Source: Cyanoderma ruficeps (lineage: Eukaryota > Chordata > Aves > Passeriformes > Timaliidae). Taken from it: a stretch of DNA of 64,000 nt. The notes beneath the pieces were generated by a model that had not been told where the DNA came from, did no database searches, and saw nothing but the letters and a program-made list of their open reading frames with translations. Position numbers and translations under genes: made by a program. Positions 26,491 to 39,639 of this stretch are shown here, piece by piece. Position 1 is the stretch's first letter, and the number at the start of each line of letters is the position of its first letter. Location: the NCBI GenBank assembly GCA_008694505.1, contig VZDJ01000090.1:4953521-5017520 (forward strand), given 5' to 3'.

Positions 26491-26539
26491 TTCAGTTTAG
26501 ACCCTCTGTAAGACAGAGGGTTCAGTTTAGACCCTCCGT
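26491..26539 (+). repeat. 30-bp partial tandem duplication with internal hairpin
   Basis: TTCAGTTTAGACCCTCTGT (26491-26509) is repeated 30 bases later with one change (26521-26539). Between them ACCCTCTGT (26501-26509), a 3-base loop and ACAGAGGGT (26513-26521) form a perfect 9-bp inverted repeat. Confidence 0.85.
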
Positions 26540-26989
26540 TGTGAAAGGTGATCATGTATACCAGCATCGATGTTCTCAGGTCGCATCACAACATCTCCAG
26601 TTATTTAGGGTTAGAATCCCCACACAGCTTTGCTATTCATTTCACTTGTGCCTTTAAGGATATCAAATAGCTGATCTTCACGTGTCTGTACCAAAAAGCC
26701 ACTTTCAACATGAAACATCTTGAGCAGTATCCGCTAAAACCAGTTATCCCTTTATTGAATCTATTGAATCAGATGTTGGATCTGGATCCTGTGGTCCTTT
26801 TTCAATTTTTTTTTTTTTTAATTTTAATCCTGCTAATTTGAGTAGGAGTATAGTATAGCCCTGAATGAACTGTATCCTAGGCTGGTACCCATCAATGAGG
26901 TGACTTATCCCCAGCACTGGGTTCAGCTCAGTGATAGAAATAAAGGAAACCGAGGCTGTGAAGGAGGAGATTAATATCTCATATCTTTT

Positions 26990-27480
26990 TCAATAAATTC
27001 GATCATGTCTCTTCTGGCTGTCATCACACTTAGGTTTCAAATTTTTAATTAAAAACTCCATAGCTGAAATTACTGTAATACAGTAAAAACGAGGACTGAA
27101 TTCTACCTATTTGTCAGTTTCCTCATATGGAGAAACAATGTCGCCTCTTTTAAATATCAAACGTGAATAAAATATGCTGAGTTTTTCTTTTTTTAATCTT
27201 AACTTAAAAAATAGTTTCATAAAAAGCTCTCTTGAAAGCAGTGATGGGACAATCTATTATTAAAAGAAACAAATCAATATTAATGCAATTTGATGGCTGA
27301 GATTTGCTTGAGTAGTATTTTATATTCATGTGTATGCTGTTAACTCTGCCTTATTAGATATGTGCAACATGGGTGAGTTAAGGTTGCTGTGGGAACCATA
27401 ATTTTTTTAAATTTCCTGGCTTTAACACAGGTAAAATCTACCCAAGCTACCTTGCATTAATATCATGTAATTTCTTTGAT
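26990..27480. promoter_or_regulatory. candidate conserved noncoding element, AT-rich
   Basis: An AT-rich stretch with no ORF and many homeodomain-like words, including the palindrome TTAATTAA at 27045-27052. It lacks any sign of a mobile element and lies within 1.1 kb of the CpG-elevated candidate at 25.4-26.0 kb. The call is by appearance only. Confidence 0.25.
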
Positions 27481-27489
27481 TGAGGAAAG

Positions 27490-28680
27490 AGTGTTGGAGT
27501 ATTTTATTGTCTGTGTCCCTGCATTCAACTGCATGTTCAACCAAAATGAGTTTGATTCCTAGCCCCACACTAAAGCATTAGAACAGCAGAACTGGAGCTT
27601 GCTTTCGGAAAAGGGCAACAGCTCCAAATGGCACCACAGCCCACGGACTTTAAGGCTATTCCCATCATGTACTGTTCTCCAGGTGCCTGTGTGTGCCCTG
27701 TGACAGTGGCAGGCAAACCCACCCTGTCATGCAGCACGAACCAGGGGGTAAAAATACATTTGGGGTCTGGGATTTAGTACCTTAGGCAAGCCTTCTTCTC
27801 TGATGTGACCCTTCCAGATGCACAGGGGCACATAAGAAAAGGATGACATGACCAAATCCTATGTAGGGTAATGCCACAAATTCTCCTAGTTCTGCCCCTC
27901 TGCCCTTCTTCTTCCTTCTTGACTTGTTCTGATACTCTGTGCACTTTACAATGTGAATTAGATGCTGGTTTGCGATTTTGCCATGTTCTTTGCAGTTCAA
28001 ATATGCTTCCCTTCTACTGTGCCTACTCCTAAGCATCAGGCAGCTTGATAATGTCCACCTCTTCTTCAAAATGAGGGAAATTGCCTATTACTAAATATCT
28101 GCAACTTACAGCAGAAATGCCTGCAGTCATATTGGCTGTGGGCTCTTTGCAGTCAATGGAAAGCTGGCCAGGATTAGGAAGCAGTTGATCTGATGTTTCC
28201 ACAATAGAAGGGGATGATAATCAGGCTTTGGAAGTCCATACAAAGTGTTAGGAGCGTGGACTAACTGAAGTGGGGCCTCCTGCATTGAACATGACCAAAT
28301 TTAGCCCTAGTGTATCTACAAGTAAGTAACAGTAATATACGAATACATCCAGCCAAGACTAAAACAATCTAACTTTATGTTAGGCTAGTGTATTGCTTGG
28401 TTACTTAACCCTAGAGAGGAAAAAACCTCCATGAGCATACCTGGGGTGCTTTGCTATGAGGACACTGTTGCTAGTATGAAAACTGCCTTGCAGATCTTGG
28501 AAAAGCTCTGCTTTATGCCATGGAGACATAGCCTCAGACTCGGCTCTTTTGCAACAATCTGTGTTTCAGAAAGACACCTTCAGGCCAGTCACTCTCATCC
28601 TTTCAGTCCAGAGAAGAAAATTCCCAGGGATGGAAGGAGTTAATAAAAGTTAAGTCTTCTAGTAAGGGGACAGAAAAAAA
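27490..28680. other. unique noncoding DNA
   Basis: No gene, repeat or clear motif cluster seen. Short ORFs (27782-28069 minus, 28431-28643 plus) have no recognisable features. Confidence 0.55.
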
Positions 28681-28689
28681 ACACCATGT

Positions 28690-28860
28690 GACTGAGATGG
28701 CCAATTAGACATTATGAATATTCAGAATTCTCTAATCGAATGAAAGCTCATTACAAACACCCAGACTGAAATTTGCCCATGTAAAATATTCATTGAACAA
28801 TTTTGCATAAATAAATAATAAACAATAATAAATGCATAAAAGTTTGTTCATAGACCATCT
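28690..28860. promoter_or_regulatory. candidate AT-rich regulatory element
   Basis: Contains CAATTAG (28702-28708), several ATTCA/TTCATT words, TTTGCATAAATAA near 28801 and a run of AATAA-type words to about 28845. There are no stops-free frames and no repeat signature. Function is inferred from motif density only. Confidence 0.25.
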
Positions 28861-28869
28861 ATCAGCAGG

Positions 28870-31800
28870 GGAAAAAAAAAAAGACAGAATCTGCTAAATA
28901 AATTGTATGTAATGAGTAATCTGCCCACCGCTTGTTTTGAGCTCTCCCTCGGTAGGTCTGCTGTGGAGATCTGACATGAGCATCTCTCTTGTGGGAAGGA
29001 TGCGAAATAGGGCTGCTTGGAGTAGATAAAAACACCAAGGTACCCCGCTGTTAAGGGAGTAGGGTGTCTAAGATTGGGACTTAGCTTATCACAGATGTAA
29101 CAGGGTCTGACAGTTCTGAACATGTGAGCTGAAGAAAATGGCTGGATTTGAAGAAGGTTCAAACCAATTTCCATTTAAGCGTTAGAGCATTTCCATTTAA
29201 GAGCTTCCTTGGATGTCCAGCCAACCAAGATTTACAAAACCCCTCCTGATACAAAGGATGTGTGCAGCTTCACAAGCCATTGCAGAGTGATGCAGAAGGA
29301 GAACAAAGTGAGAACTGTAGTGTATGTGTGTGTATGAGGTGCAAGGGAACACATTTTGCTGGACACGTGCAAACAGGCTGGACACAAACAGAAAAAGGTC
29401 AGAGCTGTCCCAGAGCTGCATCTGGAATAACTGCAAATGACTGCATGTGCTTTGCCTACCTGCTTGGTTAACAGTGCCAGGGAAGGGGACAGGGAGAGAA
29501 ATCAAAGGGCTACTTCAATAAAATGTGAAGACCAAAATCCACAGTTGTTAGGAGAGAAATACCAGGCAAGAGCTGTGATTGGAGATGATTACAAGTGAAA
29601 AGGTCTTATGCCTCATACAGTCTCAAATCACACTGTGTCGTGGCCCATCTGTGGAGAATCTGGGTCTTATGAATCTGTCTGTGATACAGCCTGACCTATT
29701 AAGTGTGAGCTGTTCCTCAGGGTAGGAACTCCATTTCTGTGGTTTGTTCACACAGACAGTAGCAGAAAAGCAGCCCATTCTCCAGCTGTGCCCCATCATA
29801 AGAGCCATGAATGGGACATCTGTGGGGATATGGTATTTGCCTCCTGGCAGCTGGAGAAGGGACATGAGAAGTCAGGTTGCCCCCTACTTCCATTCTGTAA
29901 AAGTCAACACTCACCCATGGTAAACCTTTGCACACCCCCCTTCACCCACATAGTAACTACCTGGCAAGTATCCCAAGGATCCACCTACACAGCAAATTAC
30001 ATGGCAACTTTCCTGTAACTACATGATGGTTACCTGGGCCTTCATGCCACCAGATAATTAGAGTCTGAAAGAGCTTTGTAAAGGTTAATTTATGTGAGAC
30101 TGATCACACCCTCTTTTCTTACTCTGAGCTCAGGACTTCCACTTTCAAATACGGGACTTGTGCTCTTCTCTGGGTGTCACCACTTCCCCCTTGGGGGAGG
30201 TTGGATGTCTCTATAGATCAGGGTAGGGAAGGCAGCTGGGGCTGGGTAAGCTTTTGTCTGTTGTCAACCTCCATGTGCCCCGTCCCCAGAAGATAAATGT
30301 ATGATGCTGTCACAACCACAGGCGTCTAATAGGAGGCTCCCTAAAAGCTGTGGTCCCCAGGAGCTCAGCTTAGAGCTGCACAGGCCCCTGCAGTTCTCCC
30401 TGGAGGACTAACCACAGTAAGCTGCCCTCCCCATTCTCCCTGGCAGAGGTAATCACTGCTCTCTGCTGACCAGCCAGTCTGGGGGAATTAACACTGGAAA
30501 AGAAAAGAGAAAAACAAAAACAGCCCTAATCCTTATGCCTCCCTTCTCACCCACCAGTGAAATCTCACATGGGGATTTTCTATTAGAGGGGGTAATCATG
30601 TGTGTTTCAGTCTGGAGCCTGAGCATTCCTGGCTGGATTGTGCTGTGTTAGAAAGGATCTCTCCTTTTCTAGCTGGTTGCAAATCCCTACCTTGTTATCA
30701 CAAGACAGTTAGCTATCTAATCACACAGTTTTATTGCATGCTTAGCCCTGAAACGCACCACACTGCCAGATGCTATAGCAGACTGTATTAGGGAAATAAT
30801 AACAAGGCAATTCAGAAGGCTTGTCTCATAGCTGCTGGGTAATTTAGTGACCAGGCTGTTCTGTAATTTTGTTGTCACTGTGGCTCCGTGGGTTTGGCTG
30901 GGAAAACCGTGTCAGCATGTGCTGTTTGCTGTGACAGACTGCATGTTGTAGAGCAGCATCACATGGGAAAAAGGGGTACATGTGACAATTAGGGGAGTCT
31001 GCCTGTTTTTGCTTATGGTTAGTCAGACTGGACCTGTGCAAGGGGAGTCATACTTTCTGACTCTTTCATTGGAAAAAATAAACACAAAAATGGCAGCAGA
31101 AGCTTATTCTTCTCCTTACTCTCTGAAATTGATGTCATCAGGGAAGGGAATCAAGATGAACAGTGTGAGGATAGTGGAAAATATGAGATGGGAACTGTTT
31201 ATCTGAGCAGGGCAAAAATTTACCCCCTGGGGCTCTGGTTGCTTAACACTTCTGCAAGTACCAGGATTTGTTGAAAAGAGGAAGACAGAGAATATATTAA
31301 ACCATCTGTTTCCCTCTTGCAGTACACTGTGGGGCTGGAACAGAGATTACTGTGTCTCCTTGTTCATCACTCCTACCTAACCATGAGAGATGGGAGATTG
31401 AGTGTTGTCAAGAGACATTTAAAGACAAGTGACATTCAGCAGGAGCCTCAGTAAATTCATATTTATTAGCAAAGGAGATATAGCAGTGTGCAAGAGATGT
31501 GCAAGCAAGACATTTTCATTCCATCAGTCCTTGTCTTTGTGCTCTGTGCCTCAGCATGAGCTCAGACGTGGCCATCAGCTATCTCTGTCTGTCTGGGCAG
31601 GGTTTTGCTTTGAACCATCTCTCTTCTCCTCTCAACCAAGACTGATTCCTTCTCTCTCAGTAGCAGCACAACACAGACCAAGCCTGAGCAATACTGTAAA
31701 GCACTTGAAGGTGAGGGTGGTAAATGGAGTGCTCAGGCTCAAGGGTGAGCTTGAGTCTTCAGCTAGCATGATGGTATTAGTGTGCCTCCTGGGGACCTGT

Positions 31801-33224
31801 GCAAATGGAGTGGAGGAGAGACATTCACATAGGAAGAACCAGAAAGCAAGATGTGTTTATGGCAACGTGACAGCAAACCTGAATTTAAGAGAGGATACAC
31901 GCCTGTGGTGGTACACAAGGATGTGGGACTGGGCAGCTGTGTGGAAGTAGGTGTGAGTGATGCAGATATGGAATGTAAATTCAATACTCTGCAGGGACAC
32001 AGAGGCTGCACAAATCCCGTGTTTCTCCCGAGAGCCCAGGAGTTAATCTAAAAAGACCTATACTTATGAGAGCTAAGGCAAATGCAGGTGAGTGGGTACC
32101 CACCCACTGCAGCCTGGTCCTGCATGAGATGAAGGTAACATTAAGAAAAGTTGCAGGTGCTGCAAAGAGATCATCAATCCCAGTGACTCTGAAGGGATTT
32201 TTCCATCTCTGAGTTTTGGCGACAGGGAAGGGAGGGGGCATCATTCTGGAGACTGTACATCAGGAACTGTTCCATTGCACAGTGCAAAGGAACACAAAGC
32301 AGCCTAAGTGTGAGGTGCATATTGAAAACAAAACCAATGGCATCAGCTGAGACCTTTGACCAAAGAGACTGTTAGGAAGAATTTTATTCAGGCAGGTAGA
32401 TGGGAATGGCTTTATTAAAGATGTGAAGAGGGCTTGAGCTGCCTGGGTAAATCCATTTCACTGAGAGCTGAGGTCGATGGCATAACTCCCCCTCACTCTC
32501 CTGTGATTCATGAGGGAAAGCTGAGCTCTAATGCCTTTTATGAAAGATGGTGGTTGTTTGCTTAAAAAGTTATGTGGGCCTGTTGTGGCCTTTCTGATGT
32601 CTCACCTTCTTGTGGGATGTGCACTGGACAGTCTCTCTTGTGGTCTAAGGCCTTTTTTCCTCTCATAGGAGCTGAGTGGTCAAACCTAGGAACAAAAAAT
32701 GCCAACCCACCTTTACAGAGTCCACCAGCCCAGGAAACAGCACACAGCAGTCAGCAGAGGCTCAGCCCTCATGGTGAGCAGAAGGAAGAAAAAGAGCACA
32801 GGGGGATATATTCAAAATGATTACAAGTACAAGAAACAGTTCCCTCAGCTTTATTGAGCAGCCCTGAAAGAAGCATCTGCTTTGCAGGACCTAATCTTCT
32901 CCTAAGATTACTGTAAGGGTTATTGCTTAGGTGCATTTTTATTTTTCTGTTTTCACATTTTCTTTCTTTGAACAATGAGAGAAAGTAAAGGCATCAGAGC
33001 AGTCCAGTCCTCCAACATTGTCCAGGTGTCAGATGAGGGGTATGTGTGTTCAAGGGGGCTTGGATCTTGAAGGTAAGTACTATATGCACTGGGAAGAATG
33101 GAGGTAGCAGGAGGAAAGCTCCCACTTTTCACAAAGGATATTAACTGCCTGAATGTTCTATATAAACTAGAGGAGAGGTACAAGAACAAAGGGGTGGCAA
33201 TCACGAGGCTGTTTGGCATTTGAG
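28870..33224. other. unique noncoding DNA
   Basis: No supportable gene. A 13-bp direct repeat (ATTTCCATTTAAG at 29167-29179 and 29189-29201) and a 12-bp palindrome GTGGGTACCCAC near 32090 are present. The 173-codon plus frame at 31429-31950 has no recognisable domain. Confidence 0.55.
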
Positions 33225-33234
33225 AGATGGAAGT

Positions 33235-33395
33235 TCAGTTTCCTGCTGTCATACAAACCTGTGGGATGCGGGACAGGTCATTTGGTCTCCTACTGCCCAA
33301 GTTCACTAGTGAGATACAGCAGTGGCATCTGCCTTGCAGGAGCATAAAGAATGCAAATACTCTACCACAAGGCACTGAGATATCACAGAAACAAA
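33235..33395 (+). repeat. MIR-like SINE remnant
   Basis: The order of words follows a MIR core on the plus strand: 'gtgggatgcgggacaggtc' (the usual TGTGACCTTGGGCAAGTC segment), then a CTC..CTGCCCAAGTT segment, then 'tgccttgcaggagcataaag' (the CTACCTTGCAGGGTT.. segment), then 'aaatactctaccacaaggca' (the GTAAAGCGC segment). Divergence is high and the tail is missing. The family is remembered, not searched. Confidence 0.5.
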
Positions 33396-36300
33396 GTAAG
33401 AAAACACAAGTACCTAAAATGTAATATGTCCATAACTCACTGCGTCAGTGTCAGGTCTAGCTACTAAAGTGTGGGCACTTAAACAGGAGCTGCTTCTTGC
33501 TCAGTGCCTTGACAGTGCTTAGCAAATTACAGACTGTTCTCTGTTGGTTCCTCAATGTTACCACATTCTTAAATAATCATTCACTGAAATTCCTCTGGTA
33601 GAAGTGAATGAGCTTGGATTTCTCTACTTCTGCTGCCAGGAGACAGTTCAGCCTACTCTGTGAAGTGCCCCTTAGGGGGGCAATGGAGCACAAATTCTGT
33701 GCACGCACATGCACAGAGTTAAGGAATTCACACTTTTTTATTGGTGAGACTGCTGCTTGAAGCTGAAATGAGGTGGTATGTCACCATGCCACTTTTTTTA
33801 TTGTGGAGATAACTATGCTCTTATGTTTTGGAGAAAACAGCTCCAAATGTTGATCTCAGCAAGTGCTGCCACTACTGCTGAGTTTCTGCAATCACCCACT
33901 GATTTAGGCAATGTTTCTGTGCTGGAAAACGCAGTACAACCTATCAGCTGGTTGGCCCCATCTTGCTTCTGGTGACACCTTCTGCATCATGACTCTCAGT
34001 GAGCTCAGCAAGAGAGGGCATGCCTGATGGGCAAGTCAGTAGAAAGTTGTCTCCTGGCCAGCAGCAGCGGCTTTATCACAGCAACGTGGGCACAGCTGGG
34101 GACGTACTGCAGCTCCCTGCACGTTTCAAGGCCACGTGGTGCTCTCTCAGGATTTGGGAGGCTGCTGGAGTCGTGGAGAGATAAGAACATGTAGTGTTCT
34201 CTCAGCCTGTCCCCTGCTCCATCCACCTGTGCCCCCTGTGCTTCCTTACAGTGGTGCTGCCACTTGTATGCATGTGTTTTGAACTTCCAGCCCCTTTCCC
34301 TTTGAAGTCCTGTATCCTAGGACCAATCTGTCACACAAATATGGATCCAATATGAGGTGATACACAGATCCGTCTTCATATCCAGAATGAGAATAGGTAC
34401 ACTCATAAAAACATTGTGCCCTCATCATTGTACCCCCTGGCCTGAGTTTGGGATGAGCAAGCTGTGACAGGGCCACAAGGTAGGAGCTGGTTGTGCTGCT
34501 GGATGGCCAGGACAGAGAATTTTAAATCCCTGTTTGTATGCAGAGATCTGACAGGGAAAGTTTGGGAAGAATAAGATGAATTTCCCTGGTTCTTTTATCA
34601 CACCAACAGTCACTTCTATAAGTTTTTGTTTTATTCATATCTTGAAAATTCTCATATGAGAATAGCACAGAAAACAAAGGGTTTCAATCTTTGCTCCACT
34701 TCTCCCAGGCAACAGTGAGTTCCACATGCTAGTAAGTATGCACACTATGATGTACATGTGCAATTAATGCAACTACATTGAGTGCTTGCTCATTTCTTCT
34801 ATTTCGGGTCATTGAGCAGCTGCACGTGATTCACGCTTCAGGTGCTGGAGGTAGTCCTCGTTTTTAAGTGGAAATGGCAAAGCTCAAATAGCATGTCCCT
34901 AGTGGCTTAGCAATAGAGAGGAACAGTATTCCCATCTCAGATGTCAGAGTATTTAAGACTGCTTCCCTGTTATGCACCTACAGTCAGAAATAGACCTCTG
35001 TGTCTGTCTTCTTCTCCGCAGCTCTCCCTCCTTCCCTCTTTATGGCTATAATAGCTTCAGTGGGTTTTGAATTCAAGCTTTCATTATCCCATGACCAAAC
35101 CTTTGCAGATAGCATGGAGAATTGGTTTCCATGCCTGAGGTGCCAGCTTTGGGCGAGCAGGCTGATGCATTGTGTTCAGGGAGGAAATAGCCCAGACTAA
35201 AACTAACTTGGGGGTATCAGCTGACTCCAGGGTTTCTGGGGAGGAGGCAAGAGGGCTGGTGGCAGCCCTGATTAGTTATCATGCTGGGTTTGAAACTGGT
35301 TTGTGGATTAAGAATTTACTGGGAACTATATGTCCTGGGCTTTGTGCAAATCAAACTGAAAGCTAGGCCAGCTTCAGGATTACTGGTGAGCTGAATGAAT
35401 TGTGTTGCAGTAGCTGCAAGTGGGCGCATAACTCTAAATGTTTGGTGCACAGTTGTTAGGAGCAGCAGCAATAAAACACACCAGTAAGAAGAGGAAATAT
35501 TTTGGAGGGAAATGGCGCTTTTTGGATGGCACTTTGTGAATTCAGCCGTGTCACACACACATGACTCAGAGCTGATGGTCATGTAGCCCACACACATGTT
35601 CCTTGTGTCACTCCAGGTAGCTTTCCCTGCATTATTGCTGCTGCAGGGCGAACAGGGTCCTCACTGACCTCTGCTGTACTTTGTGGTGGGTTGGTGCTGG
35701 GGAGAGCATCCTGGAGATGATGCAGGGCACTGCCTGGATGGATTAGCAAAGCTTTTTCCCACGGACTGCCTTGCCATAGAGCTAGTCTGTATCCGTGACA
35801 GGTTTACTCTGCTATCAAGCCCACAGGAGACCTGTGTGACCACTTAGACTATAAATCTGCTCTTTTAATACATTTATTCCTCAGCTAGTCATTTCTCTCC
35901 TGTGATGTTTCTCATCTCTTTTCTGCGCTGTTCTGCTTCGAAGCTGCCATTAGTCCTGACTTTCCCCCTTCTCTCCCTCCCCATTTCTTTCTTTCCCCGT
36001 TTTTCTGCTATGTCAACAGAGTTGCCTGAGTGGTTTGATCACCATGCTGGAGTTTTGGTCCTTCCACAGACTGTACACATTGCTTTTCCTCTCCTCCTTA
36101 CCTCCCACCTCATTCTGAGAAACTTGTGTAGGCATAAAAGGGAACACTAGCACTAGACAGATGCATTTTAAATCTATTTATTATCCAGCGTTGCTGCAGC
36201 CCTCTTTTTGTTTCCCTTTCAGTAATGAAATATGTGTCTATTTCTCTTTTCTACCAGCTTGTCATATTTTGCATCTTATTGAGCTCCTACAAGCAAGGTG

Positions 36301-36683
36301 AAATGCCCTCAGGCTGGCCAGCAGGGAGCAAGGGAGAGAGTGCTTTATTTATGGCTGGGGATCAGGGAGGCATTAGGAAGAATCCTCCACAGTTCAAGTG
36401 CAGGAGATGCTGGTACCTTTACATTGATAACAATTTCTAATCGATTTCTTTTCCTAGAATCAAAAAGGAGGCCATAGTGATGGTTTGGAGCACTAGAGAA
36501 AATATTTAAGCCTTGTGGCCTGTAATCTCTTCTGGCTCTTCAAAACACTCTGGTGATATGATTTCACATCCCACCTATCCTCTGTGTGTCGGAGTCTCTA
36601 AGTGGCAAGAGAACAGAGATATCTTTCTGCTTAGGGTTTGCACATTTAATCCACCTGAATAAGAGAGTTAACTTGCTATAAAC

Positions 36684-36705
36684 GTGTGTGTGTGTGTGTG
36701 TGTGT
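36684..36705 (+). repeat. (GT)11 microsatellite
   Basis: Eleven uninterrupted GT units. A complementary AC run (36766-36776) lies about 60 bases downstream, so the two could pair. Confidence 0.95.
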
Positions 36706-37801
36706 ACAGGTGGCCCACAGTGGGTTCACACACAGGTGCACACACCAGTCACAGACACAGAAACAACACACACACATGCAACATGGGGAGAAATTATTTA
36801 AGGGGGAATTACCTGATCCTAATGGGAGACACTGAGATGAGATGAAGAACACAGCATGTCTCCTGTGCCTGCTAGTGGAGCTAATATCATCTAAGGAGAG
36901 AGGGGAGGTGGCAGCCACATGCTGTCAATGATGGTGAAACAGATTTCCTTGAAACCAGAGCTCTGCTGGGGCTAAGTCAGCCTGCAGCCCTTGTTGCACC
37001 GTGAATCTCTCTCTTCAATGCAGGACACTGCATAAACCCACCATCTGTCCTGCTGCAATGTGTGGTTTTAACAGCATCAGGTTCCACTGTGAATTTGTTG
37101 CCTCGGCTTACCTTGCTAGTTGTTGTTTTCCTTTCAGACAACACAGCAAAAGGATATTTCCCCCATGTTCTCTGTTGCTGGCCTTCATTTGGATCTGGAA
37201 TTCACGCCATTTGTAAAGGAATGAGGGGAGGGGTAATTTTTGAGTTTCACTGCTGCTCTTTTTTCTTTTTCAGCAAGCGCTGGGGGATTGCCATACCTGG
37301 ATCACTGTGTTCAGGAGTGAGTTACTGGTCTAATAACACACGCTTTGGCATTGGCCAGGGGAAGCTATTTCAGTAAAGCAGAGAATGGTAGTCATTGTAC
37401 ACAGGGAAAGCTGTAAATTGCAGCATTGCTTGAAGAAAGAGCAGTGAGACCTCCAAGCTGAACTGGCAGAGCAGCATTTTGCAGGAGCTGATGGCTTTTA
37501 GCAGCAAGTCTCAGCTTTTGAATTAATGGGCCACAGGGCAGATTGTACACAGAAGAACATGATTCTGGGATCATGGAGCCAGGTTTAGTAAGCAGGTCCT
37601 TCTGGGCTCCAAAAACCTGCTTTGCAAATTTTAGTTTCTCTCTCATGACATATCCTGTATCTCTTTTCCTGTAATCCTTCGGAAGCAAAAATAAATGTCA
37701 TATACATTGCACAAGGAATGGGAAAAGAAATCTTTTTTCTTTTCCCATATGACCCAGATGCCTTCTCCCACATCAAAATGTCTTGTATGCAAAGTCTACT
37801 A

Positions 37802-37819
37802 TTTTTTTTTTTTTTTTTT
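37802..37819 (+). repeat. 18-base T homopolymer
   Basis: Uninterrupted T run. No recognisable retroelement body lies on either side. Confidence 0.95.
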
Positions 37820-39639
37820 AATTCAAGCTGGGTAAAACTGCACTTCTGCCTTTCAGAATAAGATATGGCTGTCACATCTAGCCAGCCTGGCTGGATACAT
37901 TGAGCAGATACAGACAGCTTAAATTCTGCCTAAAGTCTTGTGTTTCTCCATAGCTGGCTCAAAAGCTATGAGCTTTAACAAAGTTCATATCCAGAAGTGA
38001 TTAGCAAAGGCTCCTAGGTAGAACTCAGAGTGTTCAAATTTGGCATCTAGTCACTGAATTTTGGATCTCAAGACCAATTCAGATACAGGTCTAAATCTTG
38101 GCTGTCCCTACACATACTTGGCCAAAGTAACTGAGAAAGGGAAGAAGAGAAAGAAGTTGTTTCTGCTCCTGTGTTTGTTTGGAGAATATTCTAAAAGCAA
38201 GGAGTTACTAAAACATTGTTAAAAGGGACAGCTCTTTCTTGTTAAATTTCTGGAAACCACATACTGCCTAGGGATCACTTCCATAAATTCATTATTTTCA
38301 GCCTCTCAGATAGTCTTTCTCATTAGCAGATCTCATGGCTCAGCTGCAAATGCAATGCCCACATCTGTAAAAAAGCTGAGCAGCCCAGCTGTATTTATAA
38401 GCTAGTCTCTGCACTTTCATCTCTGTTGTATAGCCTTGATATAGTTTCTAAATGGTTCCATGCCAGACTGCTGCAGCTGTGTCCAGGCATTCTGGGTTCA
38501 TATATTTATAAGCTTCTTTTGGCCTGCATAGGATATTTGCCTCATTTATTTGTCCTGCCCTTGCCCTGTGTGGTGTACTTTCTGTTATTTTTTTTTCTCT
38601 TTTTTTCTTACTTTCCAGAAACTGTGCCTTATGCTGTGATTGCTGCAAGCCCTGGAGCCAATCCTCACTGCTCCAGTGCCAAAGCCCACCTTGTACCAGA
38701 GCTTTGGCTTTGAAGTCAGGGGGGATTCACAGACCCCTCCCTCAGGGACCTGCGTCACAGTAAAATTACCACAACTCTAAACATTCAAAAATCCCAGAAA
38801 TGCTTTCCCTTCACCAGCATTGCTGTCTAATTTGTTATATACTGCAAAATAACACATGCTCCACTACCTTTTCCTGCTGGCATGCAAGGGCACTGTGATC
38901 CTGTGCCCATCACAGGATTAGTGCAGCCTTGCTGTTTTCACAGGAAGCCTTCCTCTCCAAGTGTCCAGGGAAATACTCTTGCTTTTATAATAACGGGTCA
39001 TCTCTGCAGTATGTCCCCGTTGCTGCCTCACCAGTTCTGGTGCTCTTTTTCTTTCTTGCTTTGTTTCAGTGCTCCATTTGAGAGGACACCATGAAAATTT
39101 AATGGGTTTTTTTTGTTATCATTATCACCTTCTGTGAATTTTAGTTCAAGTTAGATACAGAAAAAAAACCAAAACCAAACAAATCAGAGAAGGTTTCAGA
39201 GCTTCTCATTAAAACAAAGATTGAAGTTTCTACTAGTACCCAGGCTCCCGGTATCAAACAGAGTTCATAAGCTTCACACAGACAGATCACCCATATATTT
39301 GATGCAACTGGCAGGTGTATTACTTGATCTGTATTGCAAATATTGCTTGGAACCCCCAGAAACAGACAAGTGTGTGCACACTGGCTGCAAATCCAAATAG
39401 CATCCCTTTGAGAGGTGACCACCAAGCTGCCTGTGGTCATGGAAACCACATCTGTCTTCCCTCCCCTTGCAGCACAGTGGGAGTGGAACAGTTTGTTCTC
39501 TCAGTAGCTGTCTTGTGCACAATCTGAGAGCTCCTGTGAAGCTGAATGTGCCTCGCCTTTGTGCTGTGCCGTGCTTCCAGCGGAAGGCCACATCCAGTTA
39601 ACAGTCTCCCCCACACCCCACCAATGCCCCTTCAAAGAG

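Larger units (their letters stand above)
33430..39630. other. unique noncoding DNA
   Basis: No supportable gene. Contains a (GT)11 microsatellite (36684-36705), an 18-base T run (37802-37819) and an A/C-rich tract (about 39161-39182). All ORFs are under 110 codons and overlap on both strands. Confidence 0.55.

Noticed and set aside
29130..29175. tRNA-like B-box word (GGTTCAAACC) near 29156
   Set aside because: No A-box at the right distance and no cloverleaf could be drawn around it.
31429..31950. 173-codon plus-strand ORF
   Set aside because: No recognisable motif, no splice-consistent neighbours, overlapping open frames on both strands.
34225..34245. CTCF-like GCACAGGGGGCAC on the minus strand
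   Set aside because: The right half of the core matches, but the left five positions match in only one place.
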